Part shown: positions 35,340 to 46,029 of the stretch, in pieces
How positions within the stretch are numbered: the stretch's first letter is position 1
Layout of the letters: every line of letters begins with the position of its first letter
Assembly (NCBI RefSeq): GCF_036898095.1
Contig: NC_090730.1
Location: 28,824,780 to 28,888,779 of the forward strand
Source: Palaemon carinicauda
Lineage: Eukaryota > Arthropoda > Malacostraca > Decapoda > Palaemonidae
DNA length: 64,000 nt
Reading direction: 5' to 3'
Notes under the pieces: generated by a model
Seen by the model: the letters and a program-made list of their open reading frames with translations, nothing else
Databases searched by the model: none
Told to the model about the DNA's origin: nothing
Made by a program: the position numbers and the translations under genes

Positions 35340-35640
35340 ATTTCAAGTTTCTCCTTTTTATTATTTTTTTATTCCATCTAGTAACCTTAAAAGAGCTAAC
35401 TTTCTCTGTACATGTTAGAATATTTGCATTCCTTCCCTGGATATTCTTAGTAAGTGTGTTCAAGGCTTGCAATATATCAGCCAGGAATGGACCTTCATTA
35501 CACCAGGTTTCTTTACTGAGCAGGTCAGCCAACTCGGACTCATCTTATGTAAAAAAGATAAGGAGCTTCTCCCTTAGTTCATGAAACCCCAAAAGCACCC
35601 ACCCTTAAGATAGCCATCACACTTCTGTGTTAAGTAGTTG

Positions 35641-36872
35641 TGTGTGTGTGCAGATTCCATGGCACAACACATTTATTAATTGCATTGAAAAATAAAAGTA
35701 TTACATAATCTTAAAATTTAACATAGTTTTTTTTAAGTACTAAAAAGAAGATAGCTTGGCATGAATAGTTTTTTTCCCATGCAAATACAAATCTTTGTGC
35801 TTTTGTGGGGTAAGATTCTGGAAAAAGTTGGAAACAGCCAATGAAGAATTATTGAGATTCTGGCAGCCACCACCCAGTAGTCACATGTTTTATAATTACG
35901 GTCTTAGGCTGGCTGTGCCAGCACCTAGATTATCAGGTTGTATTAGAGCTGAGGAATTTTATATTTTTGTTTTTGAATGTTCCATCTTATTCCATGACCA
36001 ATTAAATTATATTGGTTGACATGAGAAAGCAAGTTAGGCAGAGGGGAAGGTGATAGTGCAGAGACATTTGTTATGCAGATGACTTTAAGGAAGCTGATCT
36101 AAGAATTATTTTTTTATTCTTCACTTTGTTTTTTAGAAGAACGTCTATGAAAGCAACAGTTCAGGATGTAAATATTTTCCTCATGTAATGTTATGAAGCT
36201 TCAATTCAGGATATAAAGGTTATCTTCCTGTAAGATGACCAATTCAGCACCAAAGTTTTATTGACAACTTCTGTATATTTCAGCCTATGCGTTGATGTAA
36301 AAAATGAACTTTATTGAACTTTAGGTAAAACGGTAATATTTAGTAAGGATTTAGTTTTGTGTGATCAGTTGTGGAGTTAGTGTTATATTGGTTGGTTGCA
36401 TTATGGTAAAAGAAATTCTGGAACATTTTAAGAGTTTGTAATGTTGCTTGTGGTGAAATCACTATTGCTACTAACCTTTTAAACTTCTGATGCTTAAGAA
36501 TATCACACATTTATCTCCTGTTTTATACCTTTGTTCATCATAATACATTTTTTAATGTAGGTTTGTGAATGTTACATTGACTGCATATTTTTTTTGTCTT
36601 TCATGGCAGTGCTTTACTTAGGTCATGAGAAATCGTTAATCGGCCTTGAATGTTTTGGGTAGAAGTATTATCTGGATGGAAATGCCTGTCTTGAGCTTTA
36701 CAGATATTTAGTGATTTTTGTAAGCACTGTATATTAGTTGGGATGTTTATATAAAAAAATCCTTTTGTCATTTGACAGGCCCCTGACATGAACTGCTTTT
36801 GCATGAAAAACTTTATCCTATTGCTGTTTGTGATTGTGCCATGTCTATATTTCATCTTCTTGTGTTTTTCAG
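35641..36872 (+). other. AGPAT intron, 3' part before exon 2a
   Basis: AT-rich sequence without a recognised repeat. It ends in TGTGTTTTTCAG, the acceptor of exon 2a. Confidence 0.65.
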
Positions 36873-37042
36873 AAATTCTGTTTCTAGCAGAATGGTGGTC
36901 GGAAACAGACATCAGAGTTTTTGCTTCAGATGAAAGCTTTAAAAATTGGGGCAAAGAGCATGCCTTAATCATAATGAATCACACTTTTGAGGTGGATTGG
37001 TTAATGGGGTGGATTGTTGCTGATCGATCGCAAACTTTAGGG
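36873..37042 (+). CDS. AGPAT3/4-like acyltransferase, alternative exon 2a
   Basis: A 170-bp exon between a TTTTTCAG acceptor and a GTAAGT donor. Joined after exon 1 it reads Q-ILFLAEWWSETDIRVFASD, then ESFKNWGKEHALIIMNHTFE, then VDWLMGWIVADRSQTLG. NHTFEVD is the NHx4D acyltransferase catalytic motif (motif I), and GKEHAxIxxNH is typical of AGPAT3/4. It enters in phase 1 and leaves in phase 0. It is a near duplicate of exon 2b, 69 bp downstream: equal length, same splice-site sequences, about 46 of 56 residues identical. Both keep the catalytic residues, so both are probably used, one per transcript. Confidence 0.9.
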
Positions 37043-37111
37043 GTAAGTCTCTTGTCTCCGTTTTATTCAGTTTTTCTCTTTATCCTTCTTTAGTTTCTTT
37101 TTGTTTTTCAG

Positions 37112-37281
37112 AAATTTTGTTTCTGGCAGAATGGTGGTCAGACACAGACCTCAAAGTGTATGCTTCAGATGAAAGCTATAAATACAAGGGTAAAGAACAT
37201 GCCTTACTTATAATGAATCACACATATGAGGTGGATTGGTTAATGGGGTGGATTGTTGCTGATCGGTCACAAATGCTTGGG
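37112..37281 (+). CDS. AGPAT3/4-like acyltransferase, alternative exon 2b
   Basis: This is the second 170-bp version of the catalytic exon. It reads Q-ILFLAEWWSDTDLKVYASD, then ESYKYKGKEHALLIMNHTYE, then VDWLMGWIVADRSQMLG, with NHTYEVD as catalytic motif. Differences from 2a cluster before and inside the motif: F to Y at three sites, NW to YK ahead of GKEH, I to L twice, T to M near the end. If spliced behind 2a, the frame shifts and meets TAA within about 34 codons, so the pair must be mutually exclusive for a functional product. Acceptor TTTTTCAG and donor GTAAGT are both good. Confidence 0.9.
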
Positions 37282-38569
37282 GTAAGTTTTTCATTCTCTT
37301 CATCTTCTTATTTGTTTTTCACTTTCCATTTCTTTTCTTCATCCACTACATCATTTTATTCTTGCTCTCCCTCTTCATTCTTTTTTATTTCTTGCTCTTC
37401 ATTCCCATCTTGCCTCCAAACATGGAAGTTTAGGTTTATAATTGGGAATTATGTGGGAAATTTTTCCCTTTGAAGTTTAAAAGTACTGTATAGTACATGT
37501 TATTAGATTTGTTTGCTTTAATATGCAGTTATGTATATAGTATGATTTAGATTATGTCCACAATTCAGACTTGTAGCTGTTGTACACAAATGTTTCAAGT
37601 CTGCAAGTGGGGCGTCACTTCAATGAAAATTTGTGGGTGTCTATCCTATTCTTTAGTGTCAGAATCCTTTTTTGGACTGACCACTCAAGGTACTTTAGGC
37701 AATTACATACCATTCTCATTCACTTTCAAATGTATTCCTGTTATTCAGCATTTGTTAAGATCTTAAGTCTAAAAAACAATGTTTTGAGTTACTGTGTAAT
37801 CTTTTCAAATGCTAATTCCAGTTCCTTTTATTATTTTACCTTTTAATTTAATTTAAAAGCTTTATCAATTACAGAAACGATAGAACTTTTTTGTAGAAGT
37901 TGCTTATTTTTAATGATAAGCATCTGATCTTGAGAATCGTAGTGTGTGCACTTGAATGTTTTGTCATAATTTGTTGGTTGGATAATGTTTAGTCACAGCC
38001 TTGCCACACTCCTTCCAGCATTCCTTTTGTAAACAGATTTAAAGTTTTGTATGGCTAATGATACTTAAGGTTTGTCCTATATTTTGATAATGCATATTAC
38101 TTATAGAATGACAACATAGCCTTTGATCTATTGTTCACAAATAATTTACCAAGATTACACCATGTAGGCACAAGACAAAGGAATAGAGCACTGAGCTATG
38201 TTTATTTGTATAGAAAATGACATAAAAAGTGATGATGCTTCATTTCCTATGATCAGTTAAAGTTGCCTAGAAGTTTAAATGGGGAGTTAAAGTCACACAT
38301 TTAGTGTACTCTTAACTTTATAGCTCTGAAGTTAATGAGGTTGATGTAAATTTTGTATGAGCAGATTTTGGAGATGTGTTTTTTGAGTAGCCAAATTAAT
38401 GTTGATTTACCTTGTAAACTCTCCTGGCATTTACTTTGTGATCGATTGAGTATTACAAGCACCTTAATCCACTCATAAAGAGGCAGAAAAACAGTTTCTA
38501 CATATTAATTATCAGAATGTTTTGAAACTAGAAAAATTACTCCTATTGTAATGCTTTAGAGTCGAGTTC
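37282..38569 (+). other. AGPAT intron 2, 5' part
   Basis: Pyrimidine-rich start (TTCTTCATCC-type) followed by AT-rich sequence without recognised repeats or coding frames. The intron extends to 49483. Confidence 0.6.
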
Positions 38570-39167
38570 ATCCTCAGATAAGATAGTCAACAACATGGAT
38601 AGGGCCTTGGGCCACTAGGGCCCCATTTATGAAACCCCTAACTGCTGAAATTGGGATATCAAGACTAATGAGATCTCTGAGATCCTTGCTGGGGAAATAT
38701 TCAGCAGACCCTGCAATCTTATAATCCTTTTATTATTATTATTATTATTATTATTTGCTAAGCTGCAACCTTAGTTGGAAAAGCAGGATGCTATAAGCCC
38801 AGGGGCTCCAACAGGGAAAACAGCCCAGTGAGGAAAGGAAACAAGGGGAAAAAAATTAATTGTTTTAAGTACAGCAACAATATTAAAATAAATATTTCTT
38901 ATATAAACTATAAAAACTTTAACAAAACAAGAGCAGGAGAAACAAAAGAGAACAGTGTGCCCGAGTGTACCCTCAAGCAAGAGAACTCTAACCCAAGGCA
39001 GTGAAAGACCATGGTACAGAGGTTATGGCACTACCCAAGACTTGAGAACAATGGTTTGATTTCGGAGTGTCCTTCTCCTAGAAGAGCTGCTTACCATAGC
39101 TAAAGAGTCCCTTTTACCCTTACCAAGAGGAAAGTAGCCACTGACCGATTACAGTGCAGTACTTAAC

Positions 39168-41457
39168 TAAAAGAATGTTTGGAAGATTGAAAGACGTGCA
39201 CGTGTTTAGGGGTATGGCTAACGGTATGTCTGATCATTTTTTGGTGGAAGGAAAATTGGTTGTAGCAAAAGAGTGGGGGAATAGAGTAGGTGGATGTAAA
39301 AGGGAGCTAGTGAGGGTTGAAGAGCTAATAAAACCTGGGGTAAAAAGTAAATATCAGGAAAGGTTGAAAATGGCATATGACGAGGTGAGAGTAAGAGAAA
39401 CTGGTAATTTAGAGGAGAAGTGGAAGTTAGCAAAAGAAAATTTTGTTGGGATTGCAAGTGATGTATGTGGCAAGAAGGTTGTTGGAGGCAGCATGAGGAA
39501 GGGCAGTGAATGGTGGAATGAAGGAGTGAAGGTAAAAGTGGAAGAGAAAAAGAGGGCTTTTGAAGAATGGCTGCAGAGTAATAGTATAGAGAAGTATGAA
39601 AAATATAGAGAGAAAAAGGTGGAAGTAAAGCGCAAGGTACGTGAGGCAAAGAGGGCAGCTGACCTGAGGTGGGGTCAGGGACTGGGTCAGTCATATGAAG
39701 AGAATAAGAAGAAGTTTTGGAAAGAAGTGAAGAGAGTAAGAAAGACCGGCACAAGAATTGAAGAGACAGTGAAAGATGGAAATGGAAGGTTGTTAAAAGG
39801 AGAGGAGGCAAGGAAAAGGTGGGCGGAATATTTTGAAAGTTTGCTGAATGTTGAGGATGATAGGGAGGCAGAGATTATTGCTGTTCCAGGTGTTGAGGTG
39901 GCAGTGATGGGAGATGAGAATGAGAGAGAGATTACAATAGAGGAAGTGAGGAGAGCACTAGATGAAACGAGAGTAGGAAAAGCATCTGGTATGGATGGTG
40001 TGAAAGCTGAGATGTTGAAGGAAGGGGGTGTGACTGTAATTGAATGGTTGGTGAGATTGTTTAATGTGTGTTTTGTGTTGTCAATGGTACCAGTAGATTG
40101 GGTCTGTGCATGTATTGTACCACTATATAAGGGTAAGGGAGATGTGCATGAGTGTTGTAATTCAAGAGGTATTAGTTTGTTGAGTGTAGTTGGAAAAGTG
40201 TATGGTAGAGTACTGATTAATAGGATTAAGGATAAAACAGAGAATGCAATCTGGGAAGTACAGGGGGGTTTTAGAAGAGGTAGGGGTTGTATGAATTAGA
40301 TTTTTACAGTTAGGCAGATATGCGAGAAATATTTAGCAAAAGGTAAGGAGGTGTATGTTGCGTTTATGGATCTGGAGAAAGCATATGATAGAGTTGATAG
40401 GGAAGCAATGTGGAATGTGATGAGGTTATATGGAGTTGGTGGAAGGTTGTTGCAAGCAGTGAAAAGTTTCTACAAAGGTAGTAAAGCATGTGTTAGAATA
40501 GGAAATGAAGTGAGCGATTGGTTTCCGGTGAGAGTGGGGCTGAGACAGGGATGTGTGATGTTGCCGTGGTTGTTTAACTTGTATGTTGATGGAGTGGTGA
40601 GAGAGGTGAATGCTCGAGTGCTTGGACGAGGATTAAAACTGGTAGACGAGAATGATCATGAATGGGAGGTAAATCAGTTGTTGTTTGCGGATGATACTGT
40701 ACTGGTAGCAGACACAGAAGAGAAGCTTGACCGACTAGTGACAGAATTTGGAAGGGTGTGTGAGAGAAGGAAGTTGAGAGTTAATGTGGGTAAGAGTAAG
40801 GTTATGAGATGTACGAGAAGGGAAGGTGGTGTAAGGTTGAATGTCATGTTGAAGGGAGAGTTACTTGAGGAGGTGGATCAGTTTAAGTACTTGGGGTCTG
40901 TTGTTGCAGCAAATGGTGGAGTGGAAGCAGATGTACGTCAGAGAGTCAATGAAGGTTGCAAAGTGTTGGGGGCAGTTAAGGGAGTAGTAAAAAATAGAGG
41001 GTTGGGCATGAATGTAAAGAGAGTTCTATATGAGAAAGTGATTGTACCAACTGTGATATATGGATCGGAGTTGTGGGGAATGAAAGTGATGGAGAGACAG
41101 AAATTGAATGTGTTTGAGATGAAGTGTCTGAGGAGTATGGCTGGTGTATCTCGAGTAGATAGGGTCTGGAACGAGGTGGTGAGGGTGAGAACGGGTGTAA
41201 GAAATGAGTTAGCGGCTAGAGTGGATATGAATGTGTTGAGGTGGTTTGGCCATGTTGAGAGAATGGAGAATGGCTGTCTGCTAAAGAAGGTGATGAATGC
41301 AAGAGTTGATGGGAGAAGTACAAGAGGAAGGCCAAGGTTTGGGTGGATGGATGGTGTGAAGAAAGCTCTGGGTGATAGGAGGATAGATGTGAGAGAGGCA
41401 AGAGAGCGTGCTAGAAATAGGAATGAATGGCGAGCGATTGTGACGCAGTTCCGGTAG
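39168..41457 (+). pseudogene. RTE-type LINE copy 2 ORF2, one stop codon
   Basis: A single frame runs from the 5' truncation to 41457, broken only by TAG at 40297, where copy 1 has a glutamine codon (GRGCMNQIFTV); a C-to-T change explains it. The N-terminal piece GMANGMSDHFLVEG is the end of the endonuclease (SDH box). Then come a Lys/Glu-rich linker, the RT fingers (YKGKGDVHECCNSRGISLLS), motif A YVAFMDLEKAYDRVD, GLRQGCVMLPWLF, LLFADDTVLVADT (about 40681-40719) and the C-terminal GHVERMENGCLL...RGRPRFGW tail. It is recent and almost intact, but lacks the endonuclease catalytic core. Confidence 0.9.
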
Positions 41458-41710
41458 GCCCTGCTGCTTCCTCCGGTGCCTTAGATGACCGCGGAGGTAG
41501 CAGCAGTAGGGGATTCAGCAGTATGAAGCTTCATCTGTGGTGGAAATGTGGGAGGTTGGGCTGTGGCACCCTAGCAGTACCAGCTGAACTCGGCTGAGTC
41601 CCTGGTTAGGCTGGAGGAACATAGAGAGTAGAGGTCCCCTTTTTTATTTTGTTCTTGTTGATGTCGGCTACCCCCCAAAATTGGGGGAAGTGCCTTTGGT
41701 ATATGGATGG
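39168..41710 (+). mobile_element. RTE-type LINE copy 2, 5'-truncated
   Basis: ACTTAAC flanks the element at 39161-39167 and 41711-41717, a 7-bp target-site duplication. The element is 2.54 kb, starts inside the endonuclease domain, and ends with a 3' UTR (CCCCCAAAATTGGGGGAAGT palindrome near 41670-41690) and a short TATATGG tail. It is inserted in repeat R. It is much better preserved than LINE copy 1. Confidence 0.9.
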
Positions 41711-42190
41711 ACTTAACCCCTTGAGAGAGAAAAAAAATGTTTGGTAATCTCAGTGTTGACAGGTGTATGAGGACAGATGAGAATGTGTAAAGAATAGGCC
41801 AGACTATTTGGTGTATGTGTAGGCAAAGGGAAAATGAACCGTAACCAGAGAGAAGGATCCACTGTAGTACTGTCTGGCCAGTCAAAGGACCCCATAACTC
41901 TCTAGCGGTAGTATCTCATTGGGTGGTTGGTGCCCTGGCCAACCTACTACCCACATACAAAGGAGGAAGTTGGTCTTGGCTTTTAGGGGTTTTGTCTCAG
42001 GCTTTGATTGATCCACTCCAAAGAAATTAAACAATTTTCAGCATCTCAAGCCTTGCTCCAAACAGAACAATCACAATGATCCTAACAACCCCTGTAACCC
42101 CATTTTGGGTGAGCTATGTTTTCACATCCAACCCGGATGCATCTAGGTTTTATGACAATCCTGTGTAATAGAAATGTTTAAAAAGAAAAA

Positions 42191-43990
42191 AAAATATTAT
42201 TGACTTGCTCAGAAGAAGTTGGGAAATCTCCCAACCTTTCCAATGATGACCTCCAAAATAAGAGAGATGTGTTCAACACAAACACCCACTTATCTAAGAT
42301 GTACACTCTAGAGGCGATGATCATCTTTGATCAATTCTAATATAACCTCATAGTTTACCAAGCTATAGGTTAGGTACAACTACTAAAGTGAGTCTATCCA
42401 GTATTAAAATAGGAAGAGATTTACATAACATGAGATTCTATTTATCTCTTTACTCTCCCTCTAATACCCATATCAGATAACTATTGAAATATAACTGTAG
42501 TACCTACAAGAATAGCTGACTGACCTGGCAGCTGCTTCATCTCATGGTCATATACCCAATTGTAGGAGGACGGAAACATCTCCCCCATCCAAATATCCAG
42601 TACAGTACTCCAATACAATCATGTATGTGAGAATATTGTCTAAGAGATAGGTTTTAAAGAACCTCTGATACAGTTGAGTAAGTAGACTAATCTCGGCTCG
42701 ATATTAAGCTTACCAAGTTGTAGGTTAATAAACACTCGGTTGTGATTCACCTAACATGGTATTAACTGATTGTGGTACAATTAAAAGTAATGATATTCAC
42801 TCTTAACCCAACTAGACAGCCTCCAGTGGGGTTATGTGAGCCTAGTCGAGATGTAGATGTCCGAAGTTAACCTTCCTTCGTATTTCATAACAGTGTAATA
42901 ATTGGAATTTGTTCATAATGGAATGAAGTTAACAAAATGGTGCCAGAAATCTACAATCTCCTTTTATTATTACTAAGAGAAAATATCTAGGACAATAAAT
43001 TTACTTACAAAATTACATGTGGAAAATAACAAACTTATATTTGGAGGGCAAGAAACAAGCGCAATTACTCAGTTGCCAGCGCTATCCTAGTATGCTTATA
43101 CTGTATTTGTTAATTAAGCCACAGAGGAAGAAAAAAACTAAATATGCGTTCTTCATATATTCTTAAAATTAGTGCGATCACACAGGGTTAAGCTTGTTTA
43201 CATCTTCGACGATGAGAAAAGAATGCAGGTTTAGGGTTTGTTGCGACGTAGTTATAAGGGAAGAAAATAAAACAGGAAACAATGCAAGTTGGGATAAAGA
43301 CATTGGAGAGAATATTTAGTACAATCTTTAGTATCACATGCAAGACACACTCTTGGGTAATTCTCTCTATGGGGAGTACTTAGAAAAAAAAAAAAAATGT
43401 TGATTAACGGGAAAGCACAGATATAAGGTTAGATTATAGCGTGATTAAGGTATTGCTTTTCAGTTACTTAAAATCATTTGAAAATATACACTACAGGATC
43501 TTTTTGGTTGAACTTGATCAGTATACCTACATTTTTTTATTTTTTTTTGTATGCTCATGCCCTGTAAATATTGTTTTAATTATTAAAAACTTGACAAATA
43601 TTATCATAGTCTATATGGAAACTTCTATTTTGATTAAAGGTTATTAAAATCTTGTAGGAATAAGATTTAATTAAATAAAAGACTCACGGAATTGTGAAGA
43701 ATGTAAATTGTGAGTGAAGGTAGAAAGTTTTGAATATGGTATAGGGTGATGATTTTGACTCCTCATTGTCTTCAAGCAAGTGATCTCTGCTTTTTCTGTA
43801 AGCTTTGTCACTTTTATCAGAATTAATTGAATGTCAAACCTATCTCATAATTTATGTTTAAAACACATTTTTAAATTGTATCATATTTGACTTTTTTAAC
43901 CTTGGAATTGGAATTGTGAGAAGATGTCCTTTGCTATAGCGGGTGTCATAGCTAATAGGCTGCTTTTTTTTTTTTTATTTATAATTACAT
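42191..43990 (+). other. AGPAT intron 2, unrecognised stretch
   Basis: AT-rich, no convincing coding frame, RNA gene or repeat. Short open frames near 43441-43647 have low-complexity translations. Confidence 0.5.
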
Positions 43991-46029
43991 TTGTTCCTAT
44001 GTGGCTACAAAACTTCATCATTTAATTGCGTTAGTTCTGGCCCAGCCTGTTACGACCAGTTGAAGAAGTATCGATGGTCTGGTAAGGTAACCTGGTACGG
44101 TTGCATCACCCACCCCCTATGAGTGGTGGTACGTTGGTGCTCGTGGCTGGGCTCCCACTTAGCTTCTGGTCGCCACTGTGAACAGTCGTATATTACTGAC
44201 CTTCTCTTCGCCACTTTTATTCTTTATCTTCTCTAGTACGAGTGTGAAGCAAGTGTCCATGCTTACTGGCCGGGTGTTGAAGGGCATCCTATGAGCAGCA
44301 TCGACGTTAATCCTCATATCATTTTGCCTTTATGCAGAGGACATAGGTGCTCTATGGATTAGATTCCCCATGTGATTTGTGTAGGAGTGGTCATCCTCCT
44401 AATGGGAGAAGTTCAGTGGAAGAAGGTGATCTTTTTCCTCCAACTGCTTTGGCCTTGAAGGAGAATAAGCTCATGCCTTCCTTTTCGAGTCCAGATCTTC
44501 CCTTGCCTGACCCTTCATTTCAGTCTCCCGGAGATTTGATAACAAAGTATGACGATTAAAGTTTTGATAACATGTTTGTTGACAAAGTTTCTCCTGCCCT
44601 CCTTAGTGAGGCAGATTGTTTAGGTTCTGCCTTTTATCACAGCTATGGATAATGTGCAAGCCAACATTCATCAGTTTTCTGCTAAATTTAATATTCACTC
44701 TTGTTCACCATCACCTATGAGTGTGCTTAGCTCTTATGAGCAGCTGCTTATCTCCGATGTAGGAAACCAAGGAGATTTTTCTGGTTACATTTCAAAAGCT
44801 TCCCCTGTGCGAGTGACATGCAAATCTCCCAGGGGATACCAATGCATACACCTTGTCATCCTTCAGCCGTACGCCATTATTCTCCCCGTACTCCAAAATC
44901 ACAGTCAACTGGTATGTACTTAAAACCTAAGCCTACGACATGATCAGACTTCGATGTTACCCTTCGGGGTCCTTTAGGCCCATCTTCTAATAGGAAAAAG
45001 GGTCAAGTATTCCTCCCTTAAAAAGTCCTTTTTTGCAGAAAGCTCCGCATCTTTTGGGAGCTGTCAATGGCTTTTCAACGCGTCTATAATCCTACAAACA
45101 GTCCCGCATAAAACTCGCCTACAAAGCCTTGGAGATGTGTTCACAAGCTTACGCCCACCCAGAGTGTGTGACGCATCCTGCAGCCGGTGTGCCATCTGAA
45201 CGCACCGCCACCCACTCAACTGCTGTTTGCCCGTAACTTATTGTTCTTCTGGTTCTCCTTTACCTAGAACATCATATTCTCCTCCAATATTCCTTTCGGA
45301 GGATGGCAATTGTCCTTCAGTGCATCATCGGTCTCAGTATTCAGATTAAAGAAAAGATTCTTCTGTTTTACAGGTAAGGCTAGTGCCTCTAGGGGTAGAA
45401 AATGGTAAGCGGATCCTTTTCCCTCGTTCCCTCAAGTTGCTCATCCTGTTGCCCAGCATCAGACACCTTTACCACCTAAGCTTTCAAGACTTAGCTCTCC
45501 TCCAACACTTGTAGTCATCCATAAATACAGACCTGATCCCTGGGTTTCTAGCTCTGAGAAACCTGATAGTTTTCAGGGAGATTAAAATTACACAAAATTG
45601 ATTTTTCTTGTTCATCAGTTGAAATAAAGGGTTAAGCCTCCCCATCCCCCTCAATAATTTTATGATCCTATTTCACCTGTTTGTGATGCATCTAACTTTG
45701 AATTTTCACGTTCACCATCAATCTCCTCAGCTTACACGCTGAAAATTTGACAAGAGATTAAAGGCGTTCCTTAGAAATTTGAAAATCCCAGGACAATTTC
45801 TAAGCAGGAACCAGTCCCTACAGAATTTAGACCTTTAATTGTCATTGATGATTCTCCAGAATTTCTTACTCAGGTAGACCTACTTTTGCTGACGATGTTG
45901 GAGAAAAATGCTATTGAAGAAGTTTGTGACAGTTCCGAGGTTTCTATAGCAACATCTTCCTGATGGAGAAACTGACAGATGTTGGAGACTTGTCATTGAC
46001 TTTCTTTCCCACTTGAACAGTTTCATTCT

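Larger units (their letters stand above)
33780..35640 (-). mobile_element. hAT transposase relic (SCAND3/ZBED-like) split by DIRS copy E
   Basis: The minus strand encodes parts of a hAT-superfamily transposase on both sides of a DIRS insertion. Right part (35640-35340): FHELREKLLIFF, then ELADLLSKETWCNEGPFLADILQ, then TLTKNIQGRNANILTCTEKV. Left part (34163-33850): WVRDPFVWSACKSAV, DELKDIRND, and the C-terminal dimerisation motif LPFSTLYLCETGFSGTN. The order is that of SCAND3/ZBED-type hAT proteins. Stops and missing segments show an old relic. Terminal repeats were not found. Confidence 0.75.
38735..41960 (-). repeat. Dispersed repeat R, split copy
   Basis: Minus-strand 41940-41711 and 39167-38735 together match the plus-strand copy at 63084-63640 from end to end. 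The repeat ends in an ATA/TAA-type tail (38732-38756 on this strand). LINE copy 2 separates the halves. Non-coding as far as can be seen; the class is unknown, with the 3' tandem tail suggesting a retroposon. Confidence 0.78.
38570..42190 (-). mobile_element. Relic repeat (family of 30960-31340) interrupted by a nested repeat
   Basis: On the minus strand 42190-41970 matches 30960-31180 and 38700-38570 matches 31225-31335, in the same order. All sequence between belongs to younger insertions: dispersed repeat R, itself split by LINE copy 2. This is the oldest layer of the nest. Confidence 0.65.

Noticed and set aside
36788..37093. Longer open frame including MNCFCMKNFILLLF before exon 2a as an alternative start
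   Set aside because: This part lies upstream of a strong TTTTTCAG acceptor shared with exon 2b and has no similarity to the family; it is intron read-through, though an alternative first exon cannot be fully excluded.
37112..37281. Exon 2b as a dead duplicate
   Set aside because: It has an intact frame, good splice sites, an identical length and the catalytic residues; nothing marks it as decayed.
39218..39811. 197-codon minus-strand open frame
   Set aside because: Ser/Leu/Phe-rich translation of the antisense of the LINE ORF2; the plus-strand frame has the RT motifs.
43441..43647. 68-codon AT-rich open frame
   Set aside because: Ile/Phe/Tyr-rich translation expected from AT-rich DNA; no homology or splice signal supports it.
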